A stretch of 64,000 nt of DNA, taken from contig JAGBJI010000013.1 in assembly GCA_017934545.1 (NCBI GenBank), positions 124,001 through 188,000 of the forward strand, given 5' to 3'. The stretch is from Bacteroidales bacterium (GTDB taxonomy: Bacteria; Bacteroidota; Bacteroidia; Bacteroidales; P3). This document shows, piece after piece, positions 52,449 through 61,575 of this stretch. How positions within the stretch are numbered: position 1 is the stretch's first letter; each line of letters opens with the position of its first letter. A program made the position numbers and the translations under genes. The notes beneath the pieces are model-generated. The model saw only the letters and a list, made by a program, of their open reading frames with translations, had not been told where the DNA came from and ran no database searches.

Positions 52449-52985
52449 TTACTGTTTTTTCTTTGTTGTACCCGAAACTTTGTATCCTAATTCCGCAAGT
52501 ACCAAATCGGAAATATCCGTTTTGTCGTCTACATACAACAATGCCGCTCCGCCGGCTTTGTCAAAAATGGCGTTAAGGTTCTTTTCCTGTGCAAGTTTTT
52601 CTATTGCGTTGTAGACTTTGTCCTGTATCGGTTTGATAAGTTCGGCACGTTTTTTGGCCAAGTCACCGTCGCTGCCGAAACGTTGCTTTTGCAAATTCTT
52701 GGCACTCTTTTCCGCAGCGATTATTTCATTTTCTTTCTTTGTCTTTAAATCGCTCGGCATCAATACGGCTTCTGCCTGATATTGTTTATACATTTTGTCA
52801 ACTTCCGAAAGTTTGTTCTCCACTTCTTTTTGCCATTGCAACGAGGCGTCTTCCAGTTCTTTTTGTGCTTGTTTGTATTCAGGCATATTGTTAAGAATAT
52901 AATCCGAATCAACGCAAGCGAATTTCTGTGACATTGCCGTCAGAGTGCAAACCATCATCAGCGTAAGTACGATTGTCTTTTTCAT
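52449..52985 (-). CDS. Skp/OmpH-family periplasmic chaperone, first of a tandem pair
   Basis: The 178-residue protein has a signal peptide (MKKTIVLTLMMVCTLTAMSQ), then FACVDSDYILNNMPEYKQAQ near 22-41, a coiled coil to about 130, and NAIFDKAGGAALLYVDDKTD near 137-156. It is a paralogue of the 51901 protein. The bamA gene lies 34 nt upstream and the second copy 29 nt downstream, the standard Bacteroidota arrangement. A lysine-rich tail ends the protein. Confidence 0.9.
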   Translation of the reverse strand: MKKTIVLTLMMVCTLTAMSQKFACVDSDYILNNMPEYKQAQKELEDASLQWQKEVENKLSEVDKMYKQYQAEAVLMPSDLKTKKENEIIAAEKSAKNLQKQRFGSDGDLAKKRAELIKPIQDKVYNAIEKLAQEKNLNAIFDKAGGAALLYVDDKTDISDLVLAELGYKVSGTTKKKQ

Positions 52986-53019
52986 TGTAAAATCTCCCTA
53001 TATATTACATTTATTAATA

Positions 53020-55581
53020 TTAATCAATAGAACCTCCTATGGATATGTGGAAGTGACCTTTGCTTCGTTCGGTCTGTCCGTATGAAGGGTCAAAACCGTA
53101 TCCCCAATCAAAGCCCAACAGTCCGAAGTACGGCATGAATATTCTTACGCCGAAGCCTGCCGAGCGGTGCATCTTAAACGGTGAGAATTCTTTGAAATCC
53201 CCCCAAGAGTTACCGCCTTCTGCAAAGGTTAAGAAGTAAACCGTTGCCGTAGGATTCAACGATATAGGATATCTTAACTCCATGGTGAACTTGTCAAACA
53301 CCGTTGCTCCGTTGGTAGGGGTAAGTTTGGAATATTCGTAACCGCGTAACGATACCACTTCTCGTCCGTCCAACGCATATCCGGACAGACCGTCGCCTCC
53401 CAAATAGAATCTTTCAAAAGGAGAATATCCCACTTCGTCGTTGTAACGTCCCAAGAAACCGAAACGCGTTCTTGCAGACAAAACAAGGTTGTCTATAATA
53501 TTCAGATACCATCCTGCACGGAAGTTTATCTTGTAGTATTCAAGCCATCGGTATTGGTCTTGAAGCGAAGCCGTAGAATAGTCTTTGCCGTTAACCAACG
53601 AGTAAGGGAAAGTGAAAGAACCCTCAACGCTTACTTCGCTTCCTGCTTTTTGATAAAGCGGTTGGTCAACCGAATTACGTGCAATGGTTAAAGTATAAGC
53701 CAAATTGTTTGCTTTACCAGTAGTCATTATAAAAGAAGTTGCGTTCTTTACATCATATAATTGATACTTTATACCTTGTACGAAAGTAAAGTAGTCGTCA
53801 GGCCAAGTCAAACGTTTTCCCAAAGAAACGCTTGCACCTAATATTTTTATATGGTAATTGCTTACATCGGTATAGTACGAATCGTTTTGGAACGAATAGT
53901 ATATTGCACCGCTCAAAGCGTTGGGTTTTCTGCCTCCCAACCACGGTTCGGTAAAAGAAAGCGAGCCTGAAAAATAGTACGAACCGTTGGTTTGCAGGGT
54001 TAAGGCTACCTTTTGTCCGTCGCCGACAGGGAAAGGACGCCACGCACTTGCGTCAAACATTTTTTTAGCCGAGAAATTCGTCAGCTGCAATTGCCCTTGC
54101 AACAACAACAAACCTCCTCCGAATCCTACGGAACCGTTTATTACGTTGCCGCTGTTTGCTTCCACCAATTCATATGTAATATCCACCGTTCCGTTTTTCG
54201 GGTCCGGTTCAATTTTAGGGTTGATTTTGGTTTGGTCAAAGTAGCCTAATTGGTTTATTTCGCGTAGCGAGCGATACACATCGTCCCTTGAAAACAATTC
54301 ACCCGGTATTGTTTTCAATTCTCTGCGTACAACAAAATCGTTTGTTGAGGTGTTGCCCGTTATTTCCACACGTCCTATTCTTGCTTGTTCACCTTCAACA
54401 ATACGCATTTCTATATCTATGGAGTCGTTTTCTACATTTATTTCCGTAGGAATAACCCTGAAAAATAAATATCCGTCATCCATGTAAAGCGAAGAAATAT
54501 CTTTGCCCGTAGGGTCGTAAGTCACATTGCGTTGAAGCAGTTCTTTGTTGTACGGGTCGCCTTTGTTAATACGCAAACGTTCGGATAATTCTTTTGAAGA
54601 GTACTTTGTATTTCCTACCCATGTGATATTTCTGAAATAATATTTCTTTCCTTCATAGATATTCATATTAACAACCATTTCATCTTTCGTTTTCGGTTGT
54701 TTTTTTAATACAGATGCAATGCCTCTTCCAATGTTTCTGAAGAAATCTTTCTTTACTTCCCTTGTTTGAATATAGTTTGTGTCCCATGTAATTCGGGCAT
54801 CTCTGTATCCTTCGTTGTTGTATTTGTCTATGATGTTGGTTTTGTCTTCTTCAAAATCTTTTTCAATAAAGCGTGAAGACTTCCACACACGCCACCATCT
54901 GTATTCTTTTGTGTTTTTCATCTGACGGCGAACCTGCCCGTCGGAAAAAAACTCATTGCCTTGCGGTTTAATTGTTCCTATACGAACCTTTGACCCTTTG
55001 TTTATTTTGAATATAAGGTGTGCCTGTTTTCTTTTGGACGCTTCGGACGTATCGGCTATTTCCTCTATCTCCGTTTTGGCAAGGTAATATCCTTTGTCTG
55101 CAAAGTAATCATTGATAATATTGATGCAATTGCTTTTTAAGTTGTCGGTGACGACATCACCCATTGAGATGTGAAGTTTTTCTTTTATTTTGTCTGCTTC
55201 ACCCCTTGATACGCCGTTGAAGTTGAATGAAGCCAGACGCGGTTTGGTTTTCAGATTGTATTCCAAGAATACGGTTCTGCCTTCTGAACGCACAATATAT
55301 ATATGTACATCTTCGAATATTCCTTGTTTCCACAGACGGTCAATGGCAGAAGAAAATTTCTCGGAAGGTATCATTATCTTTTCCCCTACGGAGATTCCTG
55401 CCAACAAAATCACGCTGTTTTCGTCCAAATTATCAGCTCCCGTTATCTCTATTCCGCCTATTTCATATTCTTTAGGATAGTAATAGTCCAACTCTATTGC
55501 CGAACCCTGTGTTTGTGCCGTTAAATTAAAGCATCCTAACAATAAAACTATTAAAAGGCCTGTATATATTGTTTTGTTCAT
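53020..55581 (-). CDS. bamA: Outer-membrane protein assembly factor BamA
   Basis: From ATG at 55581 the protein has 853 residues with signal peptide MNKTIYTGLLIVLLLGCFN. POTRA domains occupy about 35-435 (EIGGIEITGADNLDENSV, RIGRVEITGNTSTNDFV). The Bac_surface_Ag barrel fills the rest, including LGGDGLSGYALDGREVVSLRGY with the conserved RGY. It inserts barrel proteins into the outer membrane. The last residues are SIGGSID, so the usual C-terminal aromatic residue is missing. It is followed by two skp genes and preceded by uppS. Confidence 0.93.
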   Translation of the reverse strand: MNKTIYTGLLIVLLLGCFNLTAQTQGSAIELDYYYPKEYEIGGIEITGADNLDENSVILLAGISVGEKIMIPSEKFSSAIDRLWKQGIFEDVHIYIVRSEGRTVFLEYNLKTKPRLASFNFNGVSRGEADKIKEKLHISMGDVVTDNLKSNCINIINDYFADKGYYLAKTEIEEIADTSEASKRKQAHLIFKINKGSKVRIGTIKPQGNEFFSDGQVRRQMKNTKEYRWWRVWKSSRFIEKDFEEDKTNIIDKYNNEGYRDARITWDTNYIQTREVKKDFFRNIGRGIASVLKKQPKTKDEMVVNMNIYEGKKYYFRNITWVGNTKYSSKELSERLRINKGDPYNKELLQRNVTYDPTGKDISSLYMDDGYLFFRVIPTEINVENDSIDIEMRIVEGEQARIGRVEITGNTSTNDFVVRRELKTIPGELFSRDDVYRSLREINQLGYFDQTKINPKIEPDPKNGTVDITYELVEANSGNVINGSVGFGGGLLLLQGQLQLTNFSAKKMFDASAWRPFPVGDGQKVALTLQTNGSYYFSGSLSFTEPWLGGRKPNALSGAIYYSFQNDSYYTDVSNYHIKILGASVSLGKRLTWPDDYFTFVQGIKYQLYDVKNATSFIMTTGKANNLAYTLTIARNSVDQPLYQKAGSEVSVEGSFTFPYSLVNGKDYSTASLQDQYRWLEYYKINFRAGWYLNIIDNLVLSARTRFGFLGRYNDEVGYSPFERFYLGGDGLSGYALDGREVVSLRGYEYSKLTPTNGATVFDKFTMELRYPISLNPTATVYFLTFAEGGNSWGDFKEFSPFKMHRSAGFGVRIFMPYFGLLGFDWGYGFDPSYGQTERSKGHFHISIGGSID

Positions 55582-55674
55582 CCGTTTTTTTCTAAAATAC
55601 ATCATATTACCTGCAAAATCCATACCTTAAATAACGCTGATATTTCAATTTCATTTTATAAACCGCTGTTTTTT

Positions 55675-56424
55675 TTACTTTTTTTCTATTTGCAGACCTG
55701 TTTTGCCGAACCGTCTTTGGCGTTTTTGATAATCTATTACGGCTTTGTATAAATCTTCTTTGCTGAAATCAGGCCACAAAACATCGGTAAAGTATAATTC
55801 ACTGTAAGCTATCTGCCACAGAAGGAAATTGCTTATACGCAGTTCGCCCGATGTTCTTATCAAAAGGTCAGGGTCAGGCATGCCGGAAGTAAGAAGACTG
55901 TTTGATATTGTCTGTTCGTCAATTCCGTCAACGCTCATGCGGTTTTCTTTCACGGCAAGGGCAATATTTTTCACGGCATTGACCATTTCCCAACGCGAAG
56001 AATAGTTTAGTGCCAAGCAAAGCGTCATCCGGGTGTTTTGTTGTGTAATTTGCTTCAGATAATTTAAAGAATTTTGCAGTTCTGGGTTGAGTTGGTCGGT
56101 GTCACCTATGGTTTGAAACCGTATATTGTTATCCGTAAGGGTTTTTTCTTCGTTCAGCATGGTTTGTGCCAATAACTGCATCAACATATCCACTTCCTGT
56201 TTGGGACGGCCCCAGTTTTCCTTGCTGAAAGTATACAAAGTAAGATATTTTATGCCTGTTTCCGCACATGCTTCGCAGATGTTTCTCACTGCGGGAATGC
56301 CGTGTTGATGACCGAAAATACGTTCTTGGTTTTGTTTTTGAGCCCATCTGCCGTTGCCGTCCATGATTACGGCAATATGTACGGGCAAATTATTTTTGTT
56401 TATTGCGGATTTCAAATCTTCCAT
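55675..56424 (-). CDS. uppS: Isoprenyl transferase (undecaprenyl diphosphate synthase)
   Basis: The protein has about 249 residues from the ATG at 56424 (two residues shorter than the longest frame). Signatures are HIAVIMDGNGRWA near 16-28, with the catalytic aspartate, GHQHGIPAVR near 38-47 and LLIRTSGELRISNFLLWQIAYSELYF near 190-215. It adds isopentenyl units in cis to farnesyl diphosphate to make the C55 lipid carrier for peptidoglycan and glycans. The order DUF6089-uppS-bamA-skp-skp is standard in this phylum. Confidence 0.95.
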   Translation of the reverse strand: MEDLKSAINKNNLPVHIAVIMDGNGRWAQKQNQERIFGHQHGIPAVRNICEACAETGIKYLTLYTFSKENWGRPKQEVDMLMQLLAQTMLNEEKTLTDNNIRFQTIGDTDQLNPELQNSLNYLKQITQQNTRMTLCLALNYSSRWEMVNAVKNIALAVKENRMSVDGIDEQTISNSLLTSGMPDPDLLIRTSGELRISNFLLWQIAYSELYFTDVLWPDFSKEDLYKAVIDYQKRQRRFGKTGLQIEKK

Positions 56425-56451
56425 ACACATTCTTTATATAATATGAAGCAC

Positions 56452-57174
56452 TTAATTCTTAAAGAATTTGTCTAAATTAATCATTATTTTGGCTCCTCCG
56501 AAATAGTAACGGTCGTAAGGAGTGCCTTCGGTTATGCGTTGGTCTAATTCATCTGTCGGTGTAAACCGTAAAGCAATCTCTCCTTCAAGCGATATACCGC
56601 GTGCCAAGGCAATCTTTCCGCCTATGCCTAAAATCATAGCTATTCCCGTTGCGGATTTGTCGGAATCTACGCCTGCCAATGTCACCGTTGATGACGATGT
56701 ATAGCCTGCTATGCCTATGCAACCGTACGGTGTCCAGTTGAAAACATTGTTTTCCGTTCTTGCAAGCGAAGTATATTTCAGCAAATTCATTTGTGCTTTG
56801 AGAGCAACTTCCCATATACCCGACGAATATACATCTTTGAAATCATTTTTATTTGATGATACGGACATATGTGTTAAAGTGGCTTCAAATGAGAGGCGTT
56901 TGTCCGTTATGCGTGCAAAAGAACCCTGAATGTAATCGCTTATTATGTTGTATTTGAACGCAATTCCGTACGCAGGATTGTAATCAAAATTTTGTAAAGC
57001 ACTCTTGTAACCGTTCCATTCGCCCCTGTACTGCGACAAACCGCCCGATAAGCCTATTTCAAATGTTTTTCTTTTTTGACCTCCTCCCGTTAAAACGAAT
57101 TCCTGTGCGTTTGCAACGGCAAAAGCCATGCACAGAAAAGAAAATACCGCAACTTTGATGAATGTTTTTCTCAT
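56452..57174 (-). CDS. DUF6089-family outer-membrane beta-barrel protein
   Basis: The 240-residue protein has a signal peptide (MRKTFIKVAVFSFLCMAFAVANAQ) and a beta-strand pattern with alternating hydrophobic residues. TFEIGLSGGLSQYRGEWNGYK near 38-58 and the end LDKFFKN fit the small barrel family (DUF6089) that lies just upstream of uppS and bamA in Bacteroidota. Function unknown. It starts 22 nt after the next gene upstream. Confidence 0.8.
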   Translation of the reverse strand: MRKTFIKVAVFSFLCMAFAVANAQEFVLTGGGQKRKTFEIGLSGGLSQYRGEWNGYKSALQNFDYNPAYGIAFKYNIISDYIQGSFARITDKRLSFEATLTHMSVSSNKNDFKDVYSSGIWEVALKAQMNLLKYTSLARTENNVFNWTPYGCIGIAGYTSSSTVTLAGVDSDKSATGIAMILGIGGKIALARGISLEGEIALRFTPTDELDQRITEGTPYDRYYFGGAKIMINLDKFFKN

Positions 57175-57196
57175 TTGTCTTTATTCCTTGTGTGAA

Positions 57197-57793
57197 TTAA
57201 TATTGTCCTGCCGCACTGTTAACCTGTTCATAAAGGTTTATTTGCAGGTCGGACTTTAAATTTTCCATTATTTTATCATCATCAAACGGGTTGAAAACAG
57301 GTTTCTTCCTTTTTCTTTTCACCCTTTGGTAAACGTCTTCTTCATCCTGCGAAAACAAATCCGCTTGTACGCACTGCGGTTTGGCGGAATATTTCAGTTC
57401 TTCTTTCTCAGGGTAGAGTACTTTTGAGGTAAGAATGCCGTTAACTGTCCTCATGTTTTTTACAAGCAACGAACTTTGTTTCTCGCAGTCCCTGCCTATT
57501 ATAACAAGCAGGCGTTTGGGTGTTTTGAGTTGCGGAATGACGGGCAGGGTATTGTCCATCATTATGTACAAAAGTCCGTTTGTTTCGTCTTGAAACATAG
57601 CCGTAGGGACATTGTTCAGAGTATCCTGTTGTTCGTCATAAAAACCGAAATCCCTTACCCGTTTAAACTGCAATCCTGCCATACGGTGCAGACATCCGCA
57701 GGTGTAATAAAACGGCTCGTGCGTCACTATAGCTATAATAGTGAACGGTTCGCTGTCAAGTTCGGGTATTTGCCTGCGGTTTATTGCTTTCAT
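57197..57793 (-). CDS. Hypothetical protein, IPExxxDY-like
   Basis: The 198-residue protein has an N-terminal half (MKAINRRQIPELDSEPFTIIAIVTHEPFYYTCGCLHRM) resembling the IPExxxDY family, though the DY pair is replaced by EP. LLYIMMDNTLPVIPQLKTPKRLLVIIG near 84-110 fits the later strands. The tail is charged and low complexity (KRKRKKPVFNPFDDDK). Function unknown. A TACTTTTG element lies at 57811-57818 on the minus strand. Confidence 0.5.
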   Translation of the reverse strand: MKAINRRQIPELDSEPFTIIAIVTHEPFYYTCGCLHRMAGLQFKRVRDFGFYDEQQDTLNNVPTAMFQDETNGLLYIMMDNTLPVIPQLKTPKRLLVIIGRDCEKQSSLLVKNMRTVNGILTSKVLYPEKEELKYSAKPQCVQADLFSQDEEDVYQRVKRKRKKPVFNPFDDDKIMENLKSDLQINLYEQVNSAAGQY

Positions 57794-57832
57794 TACAAAG
57801 GACTTTTGTGCAAAAGTAATAAATTTTTTTTA

Positions 57833-57864
57833 TTTGCCGCCGGCCGTTTGCCGCCGGCGGCAAA
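57833..57864. repeat. GC-rich hairpin after aspS
   Basis: TTTGCCGCCGGC (57833-57844) pairs with GCCGGCGGCAAA (57853-57864), a perfect 12-bp stem in an AT-rich gap. It is followed by T-runs on the plus strand, but for aspS (minus) by A-rich sequence. It may still help to end aspS transcription. Confidence 0.6.
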
Positions 57865-57872
57865 GGTTTTTC

Positions 57873-59633
57873 TTATTTCTTTTCCGTAGGAACCAATGAA
57901 AGATAAAGTTCGTCCAATTGTTTTTGGTCTATAAAGTTAGGCGAATCACTCATAAGGTCCCTTCCGCTGTTGTTTTTAGGGAACGCAATGAAATCGCGTA
58001 TTGAATCGCAGCCTGCAAATATGGAACACAAACGGTCAAAACCGAAAGCCACTCCAGCATGAGGCGGAGCTCCGTAACGGAATGCATCCATAAGAAATCC
58101 GAATTGCGACAGGGCTTCCTGTTGGGTAAATCCCAAGGCTTCAAACATACGCATCTGCATATCCCTGTTGTGAATTCTCACGCTTCCGCCGCCGACTTCC
58201 GTTCCGTTGATGACCAAATCGTAAGCCCATGCACGCACTTTGCCCGGGTCTTTGTCCAAAAGTTCGGGGTAATCCTCGGGATTTGGAGCGGTAAACGGAT
58301 GGTGCATTGCATAAAAACGGTTGTCTTCTTCGTTCCATTCCAAAAGAGGGAAATCGGTAACCCAAGTTATTGCATAATTGAACGGGTCCCTTAGGTTCAA
58401 CTGCGAACCCATCTCCAAACGCAATGCACACAGTTGAGTGCGCACTTGCATGGCTTTGCCGCTCATCACCAACATCAAGTCGCCTTTCTGTGCTGCGAAC
58501 TTTTGTGCAAAAAGCATCAAATCCTGTTGTGAATAAAACTTATCCACCGATGATTTCAAAGTGCCGTCTTCGTTGTATTTGATATAGACAAGACCCTTTG
58601 CACCGACCTGCGGACGTTTTACAAAATCGGTAAGAGCATCCAACTGTTTGCGTGTATATTCCGCACAACCCTTTGCACAAATGCCCACCACAAGTTCTGC
58701 ATCGTCAAACACTTTAAAGCCTTTGCCTTTGGCTACGTCGTCAAGTTCAACGAATTGCATGTCAAAACGCAAATCAGGTTTGTCGCTTCCGTAATATTTC
58801 ATCGCATCATGCCAAGTCATACGCTGGAATTTACCGAAATGAAGATTCTTTTCTTTTTCGAACAAATGCTTGATAAGTCCTTCAAACATGTTCAAAACGT
58901 CTTCCTGCTGCACAAAACTCATCTCGCAGTCTATCTGCGTAAATTCAGGTTGTCTGTCCGCTCTTAAGTCTTCGTCACGGAAACATTTTACAATCTGAAA
59001 ATATCTGTCAAAACCCGACACCATCAACAATTGTTTGTATTGTTGAGGGCTTTGCGGAAGAGCATAAAATTGGTTGGGATTCATTCTTGAAGGCACAACG
59101 AAATCCCTTGCCCCTTCGGGTGTGGACTTGATAAGGAACGGAGTTTCTATTTCCAAAAAGTTTTCGTTGGATAAATAGTTTCTGACCAGTTGTGCCAAAC
59201 GGTGACGCAGTTCCAAATTTTTTCTTACCACGCTTCGGCGTAAGTCCAAGTAACGGTACTTCATCCGCAGTTCATCTCCTCCGTCCGTATTGTCTTCTAT
59301 GGTAAACGGAGGCAAATCAGACGGGTTCAGCACTTCTATTTCCGAAACCTCTATCTCAATATCTCCCGTAGCAATGTTTTTATTTTTGTTGCTTCTTTCC
59401 CTTACAATGCCTTTAACTCTCAACACATATTCCCTGCCGAGCGTTTTGGCTTGCTCGTAAAGGGCTTTGTTTGTTTCAACGTTGCAAACCAATTGGGTTA
59501 TTCCGTAACGGTCACGCAAGTCAATGAACGTCATACTTCCCAAATCCCTTGATTTTTGCAGCCAACCGCACAGAGTAACTTCCTGTCCGCAGTCTTCTAT
59601 TCTTAATTCTCCGCAAGTTTTGTTTCTAAGCAT
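57873..59633 (-). CDS. aspS: Aspartyl-tRNA synthetase
   Basis: The 586-residue protein has an N-terminal OB fold (about 1-105, with [26 protein letters not shown]), class II motif 2 [20 protein letters not shown] near 216-235, the bacterial insertion (about 280-420), and motif 3 [15 protein letters not shown] near 525-539. Asp binding and editing follow the bacterial AspRS type. It charges tRNA-Asp. The gene is followed by a GC-rich hairpin and preceded by a phased array and, on the minus strand, a TAACTTTG element (59667-59674). Confidence 0.96.
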   Translation of the reverse strand: MLRNKTCGELRIEDCGQEVTLCGWLQKSRDLGSMTFIDLRDRYGITQLVCNVETNKALYEQAKTLGREYVLRVKGIVRERSNKNKNIATGDIEIEVSEIEVLNPSDLPPFTIEDNTDGGDELRMKYRYLDLRRSVVRKNLELRHRLAQLVRNYLSNENFLEIETPFLIKSTPEGARDFVVPSRMNPNQFYALPQSPQQYKQLLMVSGFDRYFQIVKCFRDEDLRADRQPEFTQIDCEMSFVQQEDVLNMFEGLIKHLFEKEKNLHFGKFQRMTWHDAMKYYGSDKPDLRFDMQFVELDDVAKGKGFKVFDDAELVVGICAKGCAEYTRKQLDALTDFVKRPQVGAKGLVYIKYNEDGTLKSSVDKFYSQQDLMLFAQKFAAQKGDLMLVMSGKAMQVRTQLCALRLEMGSQLNLRDPFNYAITWVTDFPLLEWNEEDNRFYAMHHPFTAPNPEDYPELLDKDPGKVRAWAYDLVINGTEVGGGSVRIHNRDMQMRMFEALGFTQQEALSQFGFLMDAFRYGAPPHAGVAFGFDRLCSIFAGCDSIRDFIAFPKNNSGRDLMSDSPNFIDQKQLDELYLSLVPTEKK

Positions 59634-59731
59634 AATCTCGTTGTTTATATGTCAATAATATATGTGCAAAGTTATAACATTTTGGGAAAACTAAGTAAAG
59701 TTTAATCAAATTCTTTTCCGAAAACAAATCC

Positions 59732-59878
59732 GCCCTTGGTGAAAACAATCCTGCCCTGCGGCGTTTTATTTTTGCCCTTTCTGAAAGTAAGTGCAAAAAA
59801 ATCACATTTTTTGATCCAAAAAACCTATTTTTTTACATCAAAAAAATAGATTTTTTTAATCTTACTTTCAGAAAGGGC
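59732..59878. repeat. Phased symmetric array, copy 9
   Basis: GCCC starts at 59732, 59753 and 59774. Units start at 59796, 59818 and 59840 with centres TCACA, CCTAT and ATAGA. GGGC ends at 59878. The inner arms are a perfect 23-bp inverted repeat (TTTTTGCCCTTTCTGAAAG... with its complement), the cleanest among the nine. No right half-site follows. It lies between the ctp and aspS genes, both leftward, in a 364-bp gap. Confidence 0.9.
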
Positions 59879-59997
59879 AAAAACCTTTTGTGACATTAAA
59901 CATGTTTAAGTCACAAAAGGCAATGTTAAATAAAAGAAAGGATGAAAAAAAATGAAATTTTAATTATTAAAAATTTTACTCTTAATGGTTACAAAGT

Positions 59998-61572
59998 TCA
60001 AAACTTTTGTCTTACGGTCTGCAACTCGTTGTCCAATTTGGTGTATATCTTATAGAAAAAGGCATCGTCGTACAGGCTTTGGGCTATGTAGCCTTTCATC
60101 AACTGCTTTATTTCCTCCGTTTCCGACGCAGAAAGTCTGCCTGTTTGCACTCCGTTGGTTTTGGCGTAAGATATAAGTTTTTGGTATACGTCATTGCTTA
60201 CGTTGTAACGGTTAAGAAAATCCGTTCCGTCGGAATATTGTTTGAACGTATTGCGGTTGTTGTCCACGTAATCAAAGCAATATTTGTAAATCAATCCGTT
60301 TTTAAACAATGAATTGAACGCTTCGGAACGTTTCAACGACGTATAAGGAATGGTTATGTCGGGTTCTATTCCTCCGCCTCCGTAAACAAATCGGCCTTTT
60401 TTTGTTTTGTATTTCAGTTTTTCGTCGTGTTTGACCGTGTCGGTCATGTTGTCGTCAAAGCGGGTTATGAAATCTTCGAAATATTTGTCGGGGTCGCCTT
60501 TGATGTAAGGGCGTTGTATACATCTTCCGCTCGGAGTGTAGTACCGTGCAACGGTGATGCGTACAGCCGAATTGTCAGACAGCATGCGTTGTTCCTGTAC
60601 CAAACCTTTGCCGAAGGTGCGTCTTCCGGCTATAATTCCGCGGTCGTTGTCCTGAATGCAGCCGCTGACTATCTCCGATGCCGAAGCCGACATTTCGTTA
60701 ATCATAACTATCAATTTGCCTTGCTCAAACAATCCTCCCGAAGTGGCATAAGAGTCGCTTCTTCCCCGCAAACGTCCGTTGGTGTACACAATCAAATCGC
60801 CTTTTGCCGTAAACTCGTCCGCTATGGCTACGGCTTGGTCCAAGTATCCGCCGCCGTTGTTGCGTAAATCAAAGACAAGTTGTTTCATTCCCTGTTTGTT
60901 CAAGGCACGGAGTGCCGAAGCAACTTCGTCGTGCGAGTTGGCGGTGAATTCTTCCAACTTTATGTAACCCGTAATGTCATCAAGCATTCCGTAGTAAGCA
61001 ACGGCTTTTGTCTTTATGACGTCACGTTTGACTGTAAAACCCAACAAATGGTCAACGCCTTTGCGTTTTATGTCCAAACGCACCGTGCTTCCTTTGCGGC
61101 CTTTTAACAAATGCAGAACGGTATCGTTGGTTATGTTTTTGAGTTTTCTGCCGTCCACTTTGACTATTCTGTCACCTGCAAGAATGCCTGCCTTTTCGCT
61201 CGGTCCTCCGTTGATGGTTCTCACCACTGCAATGGTATCGTCAACTATTCGGAACTGAATGCCTATGCCGTCAAAGTTGCCTTTGAGGTCGTCGTTCTCG
61301 TTTTTGACCTGTTCTTTTGTCAAATACACACTGTGGGGGTCCAATTCCGTAAGCAGACAACGGATAGCTTCGTCGGTAAGCGAGTCTTTGTCGGTTTTAT
61401 CCACGTAGTCATGGTCAATAATGTTTAGAATATAACCAATCTTGTTGCCTGCGGCGGTATTCAAAGCAAAAGAGGAAGAATTGTCAGGCTTTTTCAGTAC
61501 GAAAAAACCGATAGCCATGCCTATGATTACAGACACGGCTGCGATTAAAGGTATATACGATTGTTTTCTCAT
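59998..61572 (-). CDS. C-terminal processing peptidase (S41 family)
   Basis: The 524-residue protein has an N-terminal membrane segment (about 8-26), a PDZ domain (about 95-185, FDGIGIQFRIVDDTIAVVRTINGG and GDRIVKVDGRKL), and the S41 catalytic domain with the serine in MSASASEIVSGC near 301-312 and the lysine in GRRTFGKGLVQEQ near 321-333. It cleaves periplasmic proteins near the C-terminus; in Bacteroidota several paralogues exist. The stop codon of lysS is 3 nt upstream of its ATG. The gene is followed by array copy 9. Confidence 0.92.
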   Translation of the reverse strand: MRKQSYIPLIAAVSVIIGMAIGFFVLKKPDNSSSFALNTAAGNKIGYILNIIDHDYVDKTDKDSLTDEAIRCLLTELDPHSVYLTKEQVKNENDDLKGNFDGIGIQFRIVDDTIAVVRTINGGPSEKAGILAGDRIVKVDGRKLKNITNDTVLHLLKGRKGSTVRLDIKRKGVDHLLGFTVKRDVIKTKAVAYYGMLDDITGYIKLEEFTANSHDEVASALRALNKQGMKQLVFDLRNNGGGYLDQAVAIADEFTAKGDLIVYTNGRLRGRSDSYATSGGLFEQGKLIVMINEMSASASEIVSGCIQDNDRGIIAGRRTFGKGLVQEQRMLSDNSAVRITVARYYTPSGRCIQRPYIKGDPDKYFEDFITRFDDNMTDTVKHDEKLKYKTKKGRFVYGGGGIEPDITIPYTSLKRSEAFNSLFKNGLIYKYCFDYVDNNRNTFKQYSDGTDFLNRYNVSNDVYQKLISYAKTNGVQTGRLSASETEEIKQLMKGYIAQSLYDDAFFYKIYTKLDNELQTVRQKF

Positions 61573-61575
61573 TGA

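Noticed and set aside
847..59878. Ordinary REP/BIME elements or insertion-sequence ends
   Set aside because: No transposase or RAYT gene in the window, and REP elements do not show 21/22-bp phasing of half-sites and A-tracts; mobility stays a possibility.
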